Source of the DNA: a virus
Virus record (IMG/VR): IMGVR_UViG_3300022223_000011
Location: 1-42,075 of that record
Strand: one strand, 5' to 3'
Length of the DNA: 42,075 bases
Positions 13,043 through 21,669 of this stretch are shown in pieces. The translations under genes and the position numbers were made by a program. The notes beneath the pieces are model-generated. The model was not told where the DNA came from. It saw only the letters and a list, made by a program, of their open reading frames with translations, and searched no databases. Numbering within the stretch: the stretch's first letter is position 1; every line of letters starts with the position of its first letter.

Positions 13043-13744
13043 CTATTTAAAAAATTCTTTTGCAATTTGTTCCATTTCAGAGGGCGTTGCTGCGTGCACG
13101 CTATCTCTGAAAAGCTTCCCTTTGAATTTTATATTATTCTTATCTTCCTCTAAAACAAAATGCTTCTCGATTAGTGGAACTTTAAGCATTGAAATACATT
13201 TCATGCAGGTCTGGACACCTATTGAATGATCACTTAACCCTATATCGAATCTTCCTGTAAACTTCTGAACTGCCCTCATTGGTAAATCTGGACTTGGCTC
13301 ACAGTAAGGTGTGGCAAACATGATTTTGGCGTTTTTTATTTTAACAGGGTTAAACCTGTCTATTGTTAGTGAGTTAATAGAAAGAAAAACCTCTTCCTTG
13401 TCCCACTTCTTAGGGTTCATTAAAAAGCTACTTGCAAACTGACCGGCAGCTAGTTTTTTCCAATATAAAAATGACTTGAGCCTGTCGTGCTTCTTGCTGA
13501 ATATAGAATAAAAAACGTCTATACCTATATCCCTTCCGTACTCAATTAGGTCTATATAATATTCGGTAGACATGGAAACTTTCTTGTAAAAGGCCCTTGG
13601 CATAGAGCCAGTACAGTCTTCATCTATCGCCTGAAGCTTCACAAGGTTAGCTCCACTCTCTTTGGCAACGCGAATCATTTCTTTCGCCTTTTCAAAATCT
13701 CCAAGGTGGTTATTACCTATTTCCGCTATTAAGTATTTTTTCAT
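13043..13744 (-). CDS. NeuB-like nonulosonate synthase, short form
   Basis: 233 residues. AEIGNNHLGDFEKAKEMI, GANLVKLQ (Lys36, Gln38), GLSDHSIG (169-176) and IEKHFVL (192-198) are signature segments of the NeuB family, which condenses phosphoenolpyruvate with an amino-sugar to form sialic, legionaminic or pseudaminic acids. The usual enzyme has about 340 residues; this one lacks the C-terminal antifreeze-like domain, and part of the barrel between residues 100 and 165 seems compressed. It may be a divergent or specialised synthase, or inactive. The ATG at 13744 overlaps the previous stop (ATGA). Confidence 0.8.
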   Translation of the reverse strand: MKKYLIAEIGNNHLGDFEKAKEMIRVAKESGANLVKLQAIDEDCTGSMPRAFYKKVSMSTEYYIDLIEYGRDIGIDVFYSIFSKKHDRLKSFLYWKKLAAGQFASSFLMNPKKWDKEEVFLSINSLTIDRFNPVKIKNAKIMFATPYCEPSPDLPMRAVQKFTGRFDIGLSDHSIGVQTCMKCISMLKVPLIEKHFVLEEDKNNIKFKGKLFRDSVHAATPSEMEQIAKEFFK

Positions 13745-13944
13745 AAAAATCCTAAAGGAGTCCATATGTCTGAATAATTCAACTCTCCATCATTTAACCA
13801 ATCATCTATTTTTGCAAGTTTATCGTTATATTCGTCAATATCGAACTCATTAATAATAGCTTCCGTTTGGAATTGAAGTGAACCAATATCTACTGTAAGA
13901 ATGTATATAGAATTAAAGAAAATATTATAAAATGCAAACTCCAT
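13741..13944 (-). CDS. Hypothetical acidic protein, 67 aa
   Basis: The first 25 residues are hydrophobic and aromatic (MEFAFYNIFFNSIYILTVDI); the rest is acidic (FDIDEYNDKLAKIDDWLNDG). It is coupled to both neighbours by overlaps inside the glycan cassette. No family is recognised. An accessory role for the flanking enzymes is only an inference from position. Confidence 0.55.
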   Translation of the reverse strand: MEFAFYNIFFNSIYILTVDIGSLQFQTEAIINEFDIDEYNDKLAKIDDWLNDGELNYSDIWTPLGFL

Positions 13945-14345
13945 TAAAACGAACTCTCCTTTAAAAATTTCTCAAACTCTTGGTCCCTTTTCTTTTTCTT
14001 AGACCTTTCAATTGAAAGCTGGTGTATGCTTAAAGTTTTAGCAGCATCGGGATTATCTAACTTGCAGGGAAACTTTTCTCTGTAAATCGACTTAACCGTT
14101 AGTTCAATTGACCTATTCATTCTAATAAAAAGATCGACTATTTTACTAGTATTCATTTTCTTTTTTACCAAGTCATCCATTCCTGCCTGAATACCGTATC
14201 GCGTCTTTTTTAGTTCCTCTATGTCTCTTTTTAATAAACAGCTTGCTAGCCAAGCATTCCACTTGTCATTGTTACTGCTAATAAAAAGCTTAAATAAATC
14301 TATTGCCGGCCATTGTCTGGTTCTGCTTTTATTGTTGACTTTCAT
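13944..14345 (-). CDS. Hypothetical basic protein, 133 aa
   Basis: A Lys-rich helical protein (RSKKKKRDQEFEKFLKESSF at the end) with a Trp-containing N-terminal third. It overlaps the end of the cytidylyltransferase-GT2 gene by 17 bases. No catalytic motif or known fold is visible. It lies in the middle of the glycan cassette. Confidence 0.6.
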   Translation of the reverse strand: MKVNNKSRTRQWPAIDLFKLFISSNNDKWNAWLASCLLKRDIEELKKTRYGIQAGMDDLVKKKMNTSKIVDLFIRMNRSIELTVKSIYREKFPCKLDNPDAAKTLSIHQLSIERSKKKKRDQEFEKFLKESSF

Positions 14346-15630
14346 TGCTGTTTAAAATTTCCTGTTTTATTTTTTCTCTTTCTTTTAGATTAGTCCTTGA
14401 AAGGCTGCCCTCTGTGTGCCTGTAAAAAAAAGTAGGGTAGTGATAGTAATCTACTTTTAGCCGATGCCTTGCCCTGGTTATCCAGTCAAGCCCTTCATAT
14501 CCTCTAAGTTTCTCAGTAAATTTAATATAGTTCAGAGAAGACCTCTTGGCGATCGCACCGCCCATGTGGTGGTTTTTGTTTCCATTCACTACCTTTTCAA
14601 AGCTACCATCAAAATAACAAGGATAAACTATATCTGCCTCAAGGTAATTAATGTAACTGCACAGTTCACTAAGGTTGTCGTTGTTGGCCAAATAGTCATC
14701 GGCATCTAGCCTTAAAACATACTCTCCCTTAGCTTGGGATATTGCTAAATTACTAGACGCTGCTAGCCCTATGTTTTCTTTGTTCTCAATATATCGAGCG
14801 AACTTAGTTGTGTTGCAAAAATTCTGCATTATCTCGGCAGTTCTATCAGTTGAACCATCATTTATTAAAAGGTATTCAAAGTCAAAGTTTTGATTGCGGA
14901 CAGACTTAAGGCATTCATTTAGATGCCTATCTGCGTTTTTAGCGCACGTATACACAGTTAACCTAGGAAGCCTATACGGCAGGTCTTTTGAGTTGTTTCT
15001 CAAATAATCTATTGCCGCTTTTTTAGTGCTGTCTCCCCTAAGGTTTTCTATTAGATTACGAATGCTCTCAAAATCTTCGGGATAATCAATCATTAACCTA
15101 TCTTCGTAACTATCAAAGCTCATCTTCCCAATTTTGCCAGGTTCAAGAACTTCCCTTATTGCGTATGATATATGCTCTACTGCACCAAATTTATTACACG
15201 CTTTTTCTAGTGCCTTAATCGAGATTATCTCAAATCCCGTGCCCTCTGTTTGAGGGGAAAGATAAAGGTAGTCTAATCCCCTAGTTTTAAAGTTTGCCAA
15301 AGCTTGCATGATCTCTGCTGAGTCAACAAAGATTTTATCATGGCAAATTCTTACTATTTCAGTAAGACCATACTTAAGAGCTGTTTTATACATCCTTCCC
15401 ATGGGATTGTGGTAATTGATTATATCTCCATGAACTTCTGCTTTTGAATTAACTAAAATGCTATCGTAGTAAGATTTTTCGGCGAGGGGAACGGATACTA
15501 TAGTAGGAATACAATCGGGCATATTATTAACAAGTCTTCTAATAACTGGTATACCCATTATCTTTCTAGCTGCTTTTCCTGGCACTCTACTAGAGCTCAA
15601 TCTTGAGCAAATAATTACACCGGCAGGCAT
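14329..15630 (-). CDS. Cytidylyltransferase-GT2 glycosyltransferase fusion
   Basis: 433 residues and two domains. Residues 1-200 carry CSRLSSSRVPGK (8-19), RICHDKIFVDSAEI and YPEDFESI, typical of SpsF/NeuA-like cytidylyltransferases that activate an acidic sugar as a CMP or NDP form. Residues 220-420 are a GT-A family 2 glycosyltransferase: LTVYTCAKN, DGSTDRT (258-264), the DADD metal site (309-312) and a YEGLDW segment. The fusion links activation and transfer of a sugar. With the NeuB-like enzyme next door this suggests a complete branch for making and attaching a nonulosonic-acid-like sugar; the acceptor is unknown. Tandem ATGs at 15633 and 15630 are both possible starts. Confidence 0.8.
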   Translation of the reverse strand: MPAGVIICSRLSSSRVPGKAARKIMGIPVIRRLVNNMPDCIPTIVSVPLAEKSYYDSILVNSKAEVHGDIINYHNPMGRMYKTALKYGLTEIVRICHDKIFVDSAEIMQALANFKTRGLDYLYLSPQTEGTGFEIISIKALEKACNKFGAVEHISYAIREVLEPGKIGKMSFDSYEDRLMIDYPEDFESIRNLIENLRGDSTKKAAIDYLRNNSKDLPYRLPRLTVYTCAKNADRHLNECLKSVRNQNFDFEYLLINDGSTDRTAEIMQNFCNTTKFARYIENKENIGLAASSNLAISQAKGEYVLRLDADDYLANNDNLSELCSYINYLEADIVYPCYFDGSFEKVVNGNKNHHMGGAIAKRSSLNYIKFTEKLRGYEGLDWITRARHRLKVDYYHYPTFFYRHTEGSLSRTNLKEREKIKQEILNSNESQQ

Positions 15631-16574
15631 CATGAACTCCAATTAAATTTATATCCCTCGTAAGATTCAAAGCTCGAGCAATTCTTGCAAGGGTCCATGT
15701 TGAATGCTTTTTTACTTATTAAATCCCTTCTCAATCTAGCAGCTTTTTCAGACCCAAATATTTCCCATATGGAGTCTTTTTTAATATCACCTAAGCATAG
15801 TTCTTCTTTAATGTCCGGGCAGCAGGGAAACGCCTTGCCTTCATGGTTAAATATCAATCTAACATGTGCCTGATAACAGCTTTGCCTTCTCACTGCCCTT
15901 TCTTTGTCCTCAAGCTCGGTGACATCCTTTTCCACTCTCCCTGCTACCATGTCACGAATCGAAACAGTTGCCTCCGGCCATAGCTTTTTAGCTTGCGCCT
16001 CAATGTCTTCATCTTTGTTTAACTTGGTTCTAACCGCCTGGATAACCAGTTCAGTCTTTCGACCGGGCCAGTTGTAGAACTTATTAATATTATCCAATGT
16101 AACCTTGTGAATCCCTCCGGCCCTTTGGTATTCGAATACGTTGGCCAGAAATGAGTCAAATGATACCTTAACCTTTGTCTGGCACGCTAGGCCTTTAAAT
16201 ATGTCATCCTTGCTTGTGTCAAATTTAAAGTTAGAGTTAGTTAATCTGTCTATGTATGCACTGCTCTGAGATAACACTCTAGCTGTGTGACAAGCAAAAT
16301 AAAAATGAGGGCTAAGGGTTGACTCCCCTTTCCAGTTAAGCTTTACAGAACTAACGCCGGCCAAAGAACCCTGTATTAATATATCCTTTATTGTGTCTTT
16401 ATCCATATGACCGCGTTTAAATGGTAAATTCTTTGGGTCGGAATGATAGCAGTACCCACATTGCATATTGCAGGCACTAGACAATTCCAAGGATATATCA
16501 ACAGGGGTATCTAGTTTTAAGTGTCTCCCGTATTTATATTTAAACCTGTAAAGATAGTAACTTAGACTATTCAA
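15630..16574 (-). CDS. Radical SAM/SPASM-domain enzyme
   Basis: 314 residues. The CNMQCGYC motif (Cys35, Cys39, Cys42) binds the catalytic 4Fe-4S cluster; NWKGESTLSP corresponds to the GGEP-like segment. The C-terminal part has FPCCPD, an EELCLGD segment and DPCKNCSSFE, a SPASM-type auxiliary-cluster pattern. Such enzymes modify sugars (epimerisation, dehydration) or peptides by radical chemistry. Here it sits directly before the cytidylyltransferase-GT2 gene, so sugar modification is favoured, though peptide or tail-protein modification cannot be excluded. The start appears to be TTG after an AAGGAAGGGG stretch. Confidence 0.82.
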   Translation of the reverse strand: MNSLSYYLYRFKYKYGRHLKLDTPVDISLELSSACNMQCGYCYHSDPKNLPFKRGHMDKDTIKDILIQGSLAGVSSVKLNWKGESTLSPHFYFACHTARVLSQSSAYIDRLTNSNFKFDTSKDDIFKGLACQTKVKVSFDSFLANVFEYQRAGGIHKVTLDNINKFYNWPGRKTELVIQAVRTKLNKDEDIEAQAKKLWPEATVSIRDMVAGRVEKDVTELEDKERAVRRQSCYQAHVRLIFNHEGKAFPCCPDIKEELCLGDIKKDSIWEIFGSEKAARLRRDLISKKAFNMDPCKNCSSFESYEGYKFNWSS

Positions 16575-16588
16575 TGAAAGCCCCTTCC

Positions 16589-17041
16589 TTAAGCATTCTC
16601 TACGATCCCCCAGGCCATATAAGATACCGTTCCACTGGCCCCACTTTTCCTAACATAGGGATACTTACTAGCAGGCGTTTCCCAATATATATTCATAAAT
16701 TTTTCCGTGCTTGCTGGAATGGTTAAATAACTAACACTGTTAGACCCTATTTTTACAGCATTGGTTGGTTGGGTCGTGTTGTTATCTTGAGGGTCGTCGC
16801 CATATCCCCATTCCTGGAGGTCGAATTGAACACTGCTAAAAAATCTTATATAAAAAATTTTAAGAACCTTCCCCGTTGGGACCTGATATGCACTGTTGCC
16901 AATGCTCCCAAGCGTTTCAACAGTATTAGTTGAGCTATTTTCTCCCCATAGTAATATTACCTGCTTGCCGTCTCCACTAGGAAAAACATTATGGAAGCCA
17001 ACTTGCATTAAATCTCTTCCTGACACCACCGATACTGTCAT
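16589..17041 (-). CDS. Tail-associated protein, function unknown
   Basis: 150 residues, beta-rich with many Ser, Thr, Gly and Asn (ASTEKFMNIYWETPASKYPYV, SGASGTVSYMAW), typical of phage tail or fibre surface proteins. Its place after the fibre protein and before the glycan cassette fits a receptor-binding or fibre-tip role. No fold is firmly recognised. Confidence 0.55.
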   Translation of the reverse strand: MTVSVVSGRDLMQVGFHNVFPSGDGKQVILLWGENSSTNTVETLGSIGNSAYQVPTGKVLKIFYIRFFSSVQFDLQEWGYGDDPQDNNTTQPTNAVKIGSNSVSYLTIPASTEKFMNIYWETPASKYPYVRKSGASGTVSYMAWGIVENA

Positions 17042-17060
17042 CTTTAACTCCGTTTATTAA

Positions 17061-17780
17061 TTAAGCATTCAAGTTGAAAATATGGTCTGCTAAGTAAAAA
17101 GCACCCCCACTATCTCCGGCATTGCTCCCAACTCTTTTAAAATTTACCAAGAGGTAGTCAAAAGCCGTACAAGTTACACTGTTAATAAAACCACCTGTAT
17201 CATTTACTGTAAAGAACTCACCCGTAATTAATTTATTAGATGAAGCCGTGTTAAAAGATAGGGTCGCAGTATTAACCTCTGCCGCTGGCAATGATTCAAT
17301 GCTAACCGCAGATGCTGTATTGTTTTTAAAAAGATAACTGGAAACTTCAAAAATTTGCGTCGTAACTGTATCTACATGGCACCAGACCCTAAGCTTTATT
17401 TGATTTCCTGCAATATAGTCACTCGGCAGTGGTAACTTGAAGTATCCATCCTGATCTGAGCCGGGGCTAAATTTAATAACAGATTGCGCTACACCTATAT
17501 CCGTCTGGTCTGGAGGATTCACGCCATCATAAAGGTCTTCTGTTTTTATGTATTGTGACGAAACACCATTAATAAAAGGCGGGTTCTTTACATATAGATT
17601 ATTCCACTGATACTCAGTTGATCCAAGATTATATGCCTGGTCTATTGCTGTGGCCGTATTGGGATCTATCGGAATTAAATGACCTCTATATATATCAAAG
17701 TTTCCGTTAACCTGGCTCGATTTCGCCTTGGTTCCCGACACAAAAGTATAAAAAGCAGTCACTGTAGCCGATGATGGCAT
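17061..17780 (-). CDS. Tail fibre protein
   Basis: 239 residues. The NLGSTEYQWNNLYVKNPPF segment (about 50-70) matches the LGSsxxxWxNLY repeat used as a trimeric element in phage fibres. The rest is beta-rich and Ser/Thr/Asn-rich with no chaperone or depolymerase signature. It is shorter than most fibres and lies next to the hub genes. It is a candidate receptor-binding protein and a possible target for the neighbouring glycan enzymes (inference). Confidence 0.68.
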   Translation of the reverse strand: MPSSATVTAFYTFVSGTKAKSSQVNGNFDIYRGHLIPIDPNTATAIDQAYNLGSTEYQWNNLYVKNPPFINGVSSQYIKTEDLYDGVNPPDQTDIGVAQSVIKFSPGSDQDGYFKLPLPSDYIAGNQIKLRVWCHVDTVTTQIFEVSSYLFKNNTASAVSIESLPAAEVNTATLSFNTASSNKLITGEFFTVNDTGGFINSVTCTAFDYLLVNFKRVGSNAGDSGGAFYLADHIFNLNA

Positions 17781-18458
17781 TTAAAGCTCCCTTGCCTTAA
17801 AGGTAGATTCTATTCTGTCTAAATTCAAATCTACACTTAATATTTTAAACTCTTTTTGCACAAGACGTATAGCGTCGCCTTCTGAATCATCCCATATCAA
17901 TTCTCTTTCTACTGACGGTGCCCAATCACTCAAATCCCATCGTGATGCTATGTTTTTATCCGTTGAGTCGTATGTTACCTCTACTTTGTCCAAAACCTGA
18001 ACATGTGGAACAAAAGAAGAGGTAAACGCTATCTCATTGCGAAGCGTGGAAAAATCGTTGTAAATAGTTGCAGCTATAGTATTAGCAACCGTTGAAGTCT
18101 GTATAAAGAAGTTTTCCATTTTAAAGGTTCTATAACCATAATTCCAAAAATCACTAGCCCCGGAAACAGCCAGAGTTGCTTCCGCTACGGAAAAAGCGTC
18201 AGAAGTAGAAGTGTTCTTCCAGTGGACCTCTACTCTTGTATATAGGTTTTTTATTTTCTTACCATAGGAATTAATTGTTTTAATTGTATGGCCGTAAGTA
18301 GTATCAAAATTACCATTACCCCCAATGAAGTGAAATTTAGAGGTAGTTGTATTTTCAGTTTTTGCCTTAAATACAAAATTTCCATTTTGATCTGCATAAG
18401 GAGCAAAGTTTTCGGCCTCTGCTAATGACTCTATAATTTCCCAGCAATTTTTATTCAC
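17781..18458 (-). CDS. Tail hub protein, C-terminal part of split gene
   Basis: 225 residues as an independent ORF beginning with a GTG that overlaps the stop of the upstream ORF. Its frame stays open upstream of that GTG and reads SLRESKHYTAEDLV, continuing naturally into NKNCWEIIESLAEAENFAPY, which looks like the middle of a tail hub or tip protein. The ORF is therefore probably the second half of a protein of about 444 residues disrupted by a one-base change near 18507. Whether it is translated on its own is uncertain. Confidence 0.65.
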   Translation of the reverse strand: MNKNCWEIIESLAEAENFAPYADQNGNFVFKAKTENTTTSKFHFIGGNGNFDTTYGHTIKTINSYGKKIKNLYTRVEVHWKNTSTSDAFSVAEATLAVSGASDFWNYGYRTFKMENFFIQTSTVANTIAATIYNDFSTLRNEIAFTSSFVPHVQVLDKVEVTYDSTDKNIASRWDLSDWAPSVERELIWDDSEGDAIRLVQKEFKILSVDLNLDRIESTFKAREL

Positions 18459-19114
18459 TAAATCTTCCGCCGTATAGTGTTTAGATTCCCGTAAACTATC
18501 GAGGTTAAAGTGTATATAAACCCTGTTGAAGTATTGTTAAAAAAAGGTCTAAATATATAGTTACTGCTACCGTCAGTCATATCTCTTAGTATTTCTATAA
18601 ATTTAGAAGCTGTTATTCCAGTAGATGTAAACCCTGTTAATTTAGTAGCAGGAAAGTCTCTAAAGACTTGTGTTAATGGTTTTATTTTTAAATTAACGCT
18701 ATTTGTATCATTGACCATGGAATCACCTGAAACCAATCCTGTGAATGCAACCTTCGAGCTAGGAAATTCGGTTCTTGTCCATATCCCGTTTGTTAACGAG
18801 GCATTTAAAAAACCAGCCTCTATTTTTAATAGCGATCTTTCTCTGTTAGCGTACCCATTCCATAGAGAGTTTTCGTCATCTTCTGGATTATAGCGTCCAG
18901 TATCATTGGACATTCTTAAGCTAACTGATTCAAATGTAAATTTTGATTGCCTAACGTCATCTATTGATTTTCGTATAATACCCCATTTCTCAACGTCTTC
19001 TGTTATTTCTTGCCAATTCGCTTCAAATTGACCAGTAGTAGAATCCCTTCTCTTGATATAGGCCCTTCTGAAAACCCTATTTTTAGATTTTTTAATTTCA
19101 TTTTCTATAGTCAT
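18458..19114 (-). CDS. Tail hub protein, N-terminal part of split gene
   Basis: 218 residues. TEDVEKWGIIRKSIDDVRQSKF, SLRMSNDTGRYN and FTGLVSGDSM give the look of the first domain of a tail hub or baseplate-type protein. The last ~16 residues (LTSIVYGNLNTIRRKI) are probably out-of-frame sequence after a lost base; adding one T in the T run at 18507-18509 would join it to the next ORF as IYTFNLDSLRESKHYTAEDL. The start overlaps the stop of the distal-tail-like gene. Confidence 0.65.
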   Translation of the reverse strand: MTIENEIKKSKNRVFRRAYIKRRDSTTGQFEANWQEITEDVEKWGIIRKSIDDVRQSKFTFESVSLRMSNDTGRYNPEDDENSLWNGYANRERSLLKIEAGFLNASLTNGIWTRTEFPSSKVAFTGLVSGDSMVNDTNSVNLKIKPLTQVFRDFPATKLTGFTSTGITASKFIEILRDMTDGSSNYIFRPFFNNTSTGFIYTLTSIVYGNLNTIRRKI

Positions 19115-19896
19115 TATGTTTGCTCAAGTCTGATATCCCCAGAAAAACCGGCTCCAGCTGCATCGTCTGAGTACCTGTAAAAATTGAACTCACCTGACCA
19201 TACACAGGGGAAAAAAACTTCATCCCATCCAGTGGAAGTACCAAAACCCACAAATAATAACTCATCATGTAGGTCCCATACAGTTCTAAGGCTATCTCTA
19301 AATGCAGAGTTTATATACTTAAATTTTATATCGACTCTCCATTTCTGTTCGATAGTATGAATCCTTATTCCCCCGTCAGAAAGTCTATGTCTTATTTCTT
19401 TAGGTACATTCCTTGGTTTATAGTTTTTAGAAGATGGTATTCTATTGTAATCTGCGTCAAAATCTATGTGTTTGTTGGTTATCCCCAAAAATCCCACCGC
19501 CTTTTCTATATTTGCAACTTGTGTAGAGTAAACGTCAAATGTTACCGATGTGCAATTTTGTGGAGTGCATTTGAAATACATTGATGATTCTGAATTGTTA
19601 ATAAACTGACTTGTTGTAGTTGCTGCCGTCGAAGTAAATGAAAAGGTATTTGCTGTTACCCCATCATAATAAACATTGAATTTTTTCCAGTTCAACTGAA
19701 CCATTGCCAGTCTTGAAACTGAAAGAGTTTCGTTGAAATTTATAGTTATTGTTGTAGTAGTATTATCATCATTAAACCCATTGGATGAATATTGAAATAA
19801 AAAATCTGGGTTCAGTAAGTTTTTAGCCGTGGTTGTATTAGAATTTACGACAATTTGTGTTGCAGTATCATAATAATTTTTTTGCAATATTTCCAT
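19114..19896 (-). CDS. Distal tail-like structural protein
   Basis: 260 residues, Thr/Ser/Asn-rich beta sheet in the first 130 residues (ITINFNETLSVSRLAMVQLN resembles a galactose-binding or discoidin-like sandwich), then a basic middle and an aromatic C-terminal part (FFPCVWSGEFNFYRYSDD). The position between tape measure and hub is that of Dit-type proteins, which connect the tube to the tip. The family call is by position and composition rather than a clear motif. Confidence 0.6.
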   Translation of the reverse strand: MEILQKNYYDTATQIVVNSNTTTAKNLLNPDFLFQYSSNGFNDDNTTTTITINFNETLSVSRLAMVQLNWKKFNVYYDGVTANTFSFTSTAATTTSQFINNSESSMYFKCTPQNCTSVTFDVYSTQVANIEKAVGFLGITNKHIDFDADYNRIPSSKNYKPRNVPKEIRHRLSDGGIRIHTIEQKWRVDIKFKYINSAFRDSLRTVWDLHDELLFVGFGTSTGWDEVFFPCVWSGEFNFYRYSDDAAGAGFSGDIRLEQT

Positions 19897-21659
19897 TATG
19901 GTAATCCTGAAAAAGCCATTGATTCATTATCCTGGCGCAAATCACTAAGTTCTCTATCAATCATTCGTGCAAACTCTCTGGCCTGCTGCTCATCCCCCAT
20001 TAATGGTCCATTAAAATTAAAAGTTACGTTCGATCCTAAAGCTGGCCCTCCGTCGTCTAAAGGAATAACCGCCTCATCTCTTCCGCCCTCACCTATGGTC
20101 GCCTGAACTCCGCCTGGTCGAGCCTTAACAATACCACCCTCGGCCAATTGCACACCAGCAACCTTGGCAGACTGAACAGCACCGGCAGCAACAACTAAAC
20201 TACCTAAAACTGTAGCTGTAATAGGATCAAAAAAACGATAGGCGTTCATGACCCCGGCAGCTGTTGAGATAATTATGTTGGCTATCGCTGCCGCCTTACC
20301 TATAGCTATTAATTTTTTTGATTCAGCTTGCTGCAAGGTGCTAATGGTAGCGAAGGTATTTTGCGCTGTCTGAACCTTCTGGCTAGCAAGAAATTGTTCA
20401 AATTTATAAAAATTAGATTCATGCTCTTTTCTAACTTTTACTTCTTCAGCTTTTACCATCTCCCGTCTTTTAGAAAGGGCCTCTAACTTTTTATTTCTAT
20501 CTTTAGCACCGGCAATCTCTTTATTTATATCTTGAAATCTTTGCTGCTCTTTCAAGTTATTCATTGCTTCTTCATGAATCCTTTGATTCTCGAGCTTGGC
20601 CTGCTTGTTCATTATATCGTTTTCGATATCTACCTTATCCATTTCCTCTTTGATGGCAGCGTCTACTTTCTTTTGCTCCCTTAAAGCCTCGCCTCTCTTC
20701 TTGGCATTTTCAGCATTCTCAGCTTCAACGGCCTCCTTTTCTTGTAGTACGGCTATTTGTTTTTTAGTTGCGTCTATTTGTCGCTGAACATCCCTTTCGC
20801 CAAATGCTAAAAAAGAGCCCGCGCCAGACTGCATTCTATTTAATCTAGATTCAAGGGCCTCTAGCTGTTTTTCTAACTGCGGAAGAGTTTCTGGTGCAAT
20901 AACTTCTTTAGTAGCATCCAGCATTTTATTGACCCACTTGAGGCCTGTTTCCATTGCTGGAGCAAATTTCTGCCCCAACTCAATAGCAACTTCTGAAATT
21001 TTAACCTTAAATTGTTCCCATCTTTCCGTTAATGATAATGCCCCTGTACCAGATGATTCGGCGTTTTCCTTACCTATCTGTAGAGCTTTATTGATAAATG
21101 CTTGCTTCTTTTCTGCGTCTGTAAGCTTAGAAGCTACTGTACCTATACTGGCGGCATATTCATCATAGGCTTTGTTTGTATCAATAATGATGCCCAAGTT
21201 ATCAAGCATTAACTTAGATCCACGACCTAAACCAGTTACGATTGAGCTAAGCATGAAATCCATTGACTGGCCGGTGGCCTTTGCAGATGACCGTGCTATT
21301 TGAAGCATGTCACCGAATCGGTCAACAGGAAGGCCAAGTAATAATGCGTTGTTGGCCCTCTTCATCAATTCCAATTCTGAAATAGTCCCCGCCGAAAGTT
21401 CTTTCATTTGCGCCAGCATTTTATTGGCGTCTTGTCCTTGCGCGGAAGCTAGATTGCTAAAGGCCCTTTTAACGTCATTAAACTCCCCGGCCTTTAACGC
21501 CATATTGCCTATAGCGGCAGTTACTCCGGCCAAAGAAACTGACAAGGGTGCAAGAACAGCATTTTTTAAATTGCGGAGGGAGTTGTTAATCCCTTTTATT
21601 GCAGCGGCTCCCTTTTCCTTTATCTGTAGGATAAGCGTTGCTTTTTCTTCCTTGGCCAT
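19896..21659 (-). CDS. Tape measure protein
   Basis: 587 residues. The N-terminus is helical with Ala/Gly-rich hydrophobic segments (SLAGVTAAIGNMALKAGEF). Long coiled coils rich in Glu/Lys/Gln follow (about 260-430), then a hydrophobic region (about 455-500, AAAIANIIISTAAGVMNAYR) and LAEGGIVKARPGG, typical of tape-measure C-termini. Tape measures set tail length during tube polymerisation. At roughly 1.5 angstrom per residue this predicts a tail somewhat under 90 nm, short for a siphovirus. It follows the tail chaperone genes as expected. No lysozyme or peptidase domain is seen. Confidence 0.88.
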   Translation of the reverse strand: MAKEEKATLILQIKEKGAAAIKGINNSLRNLKNAVLAPLSVSLAGVTAAIGNMALKAGEFNDVKRAFSNLASAQGQDANKMLAQMKELSAGTISELELMKRANNALLLGLPVDRFGDMLQIARSSAKATGQSMDFMLSSIVTGLGRGSKLMLDNLGIIIDTNKAYDEYAASIGTVASKLTDAEKKQAFINKALQIGKENAESSGTGALSLTERWEQFKVKISEVAIELGQKFAPAMETGLKWVNKMLDATKEVIAPETLPQLEKQLEALESRLNRMQSGAGSFLAFGERDVQRQIDATKKQIAVLQEKEAVEAENAENAKKRGEALREQKKVDAAIKEEMDKVDIENDIMNKQAKLENQRIHEEAMNNLKEQQRFQDINKEIAGAKDRNKKLEALSKRREMVKAEEVKVRKEHESNFYKFEQFLASQKVQTAQNTFATISTLQQAESKKLIAIGKAAAIANIIISTAAGVMNAYRFFDPITATVLGSLVVAAGAVQSAKVAGVQLAEGGIVKARPGGVQATIGEGGRDEAVIPLDDGGPALGSNVTFNFNGPLMGDEQQAREFARMIDRELSDLRQDNESMAFSGLP

Positions 21660-21669
21660 TTATATACCC

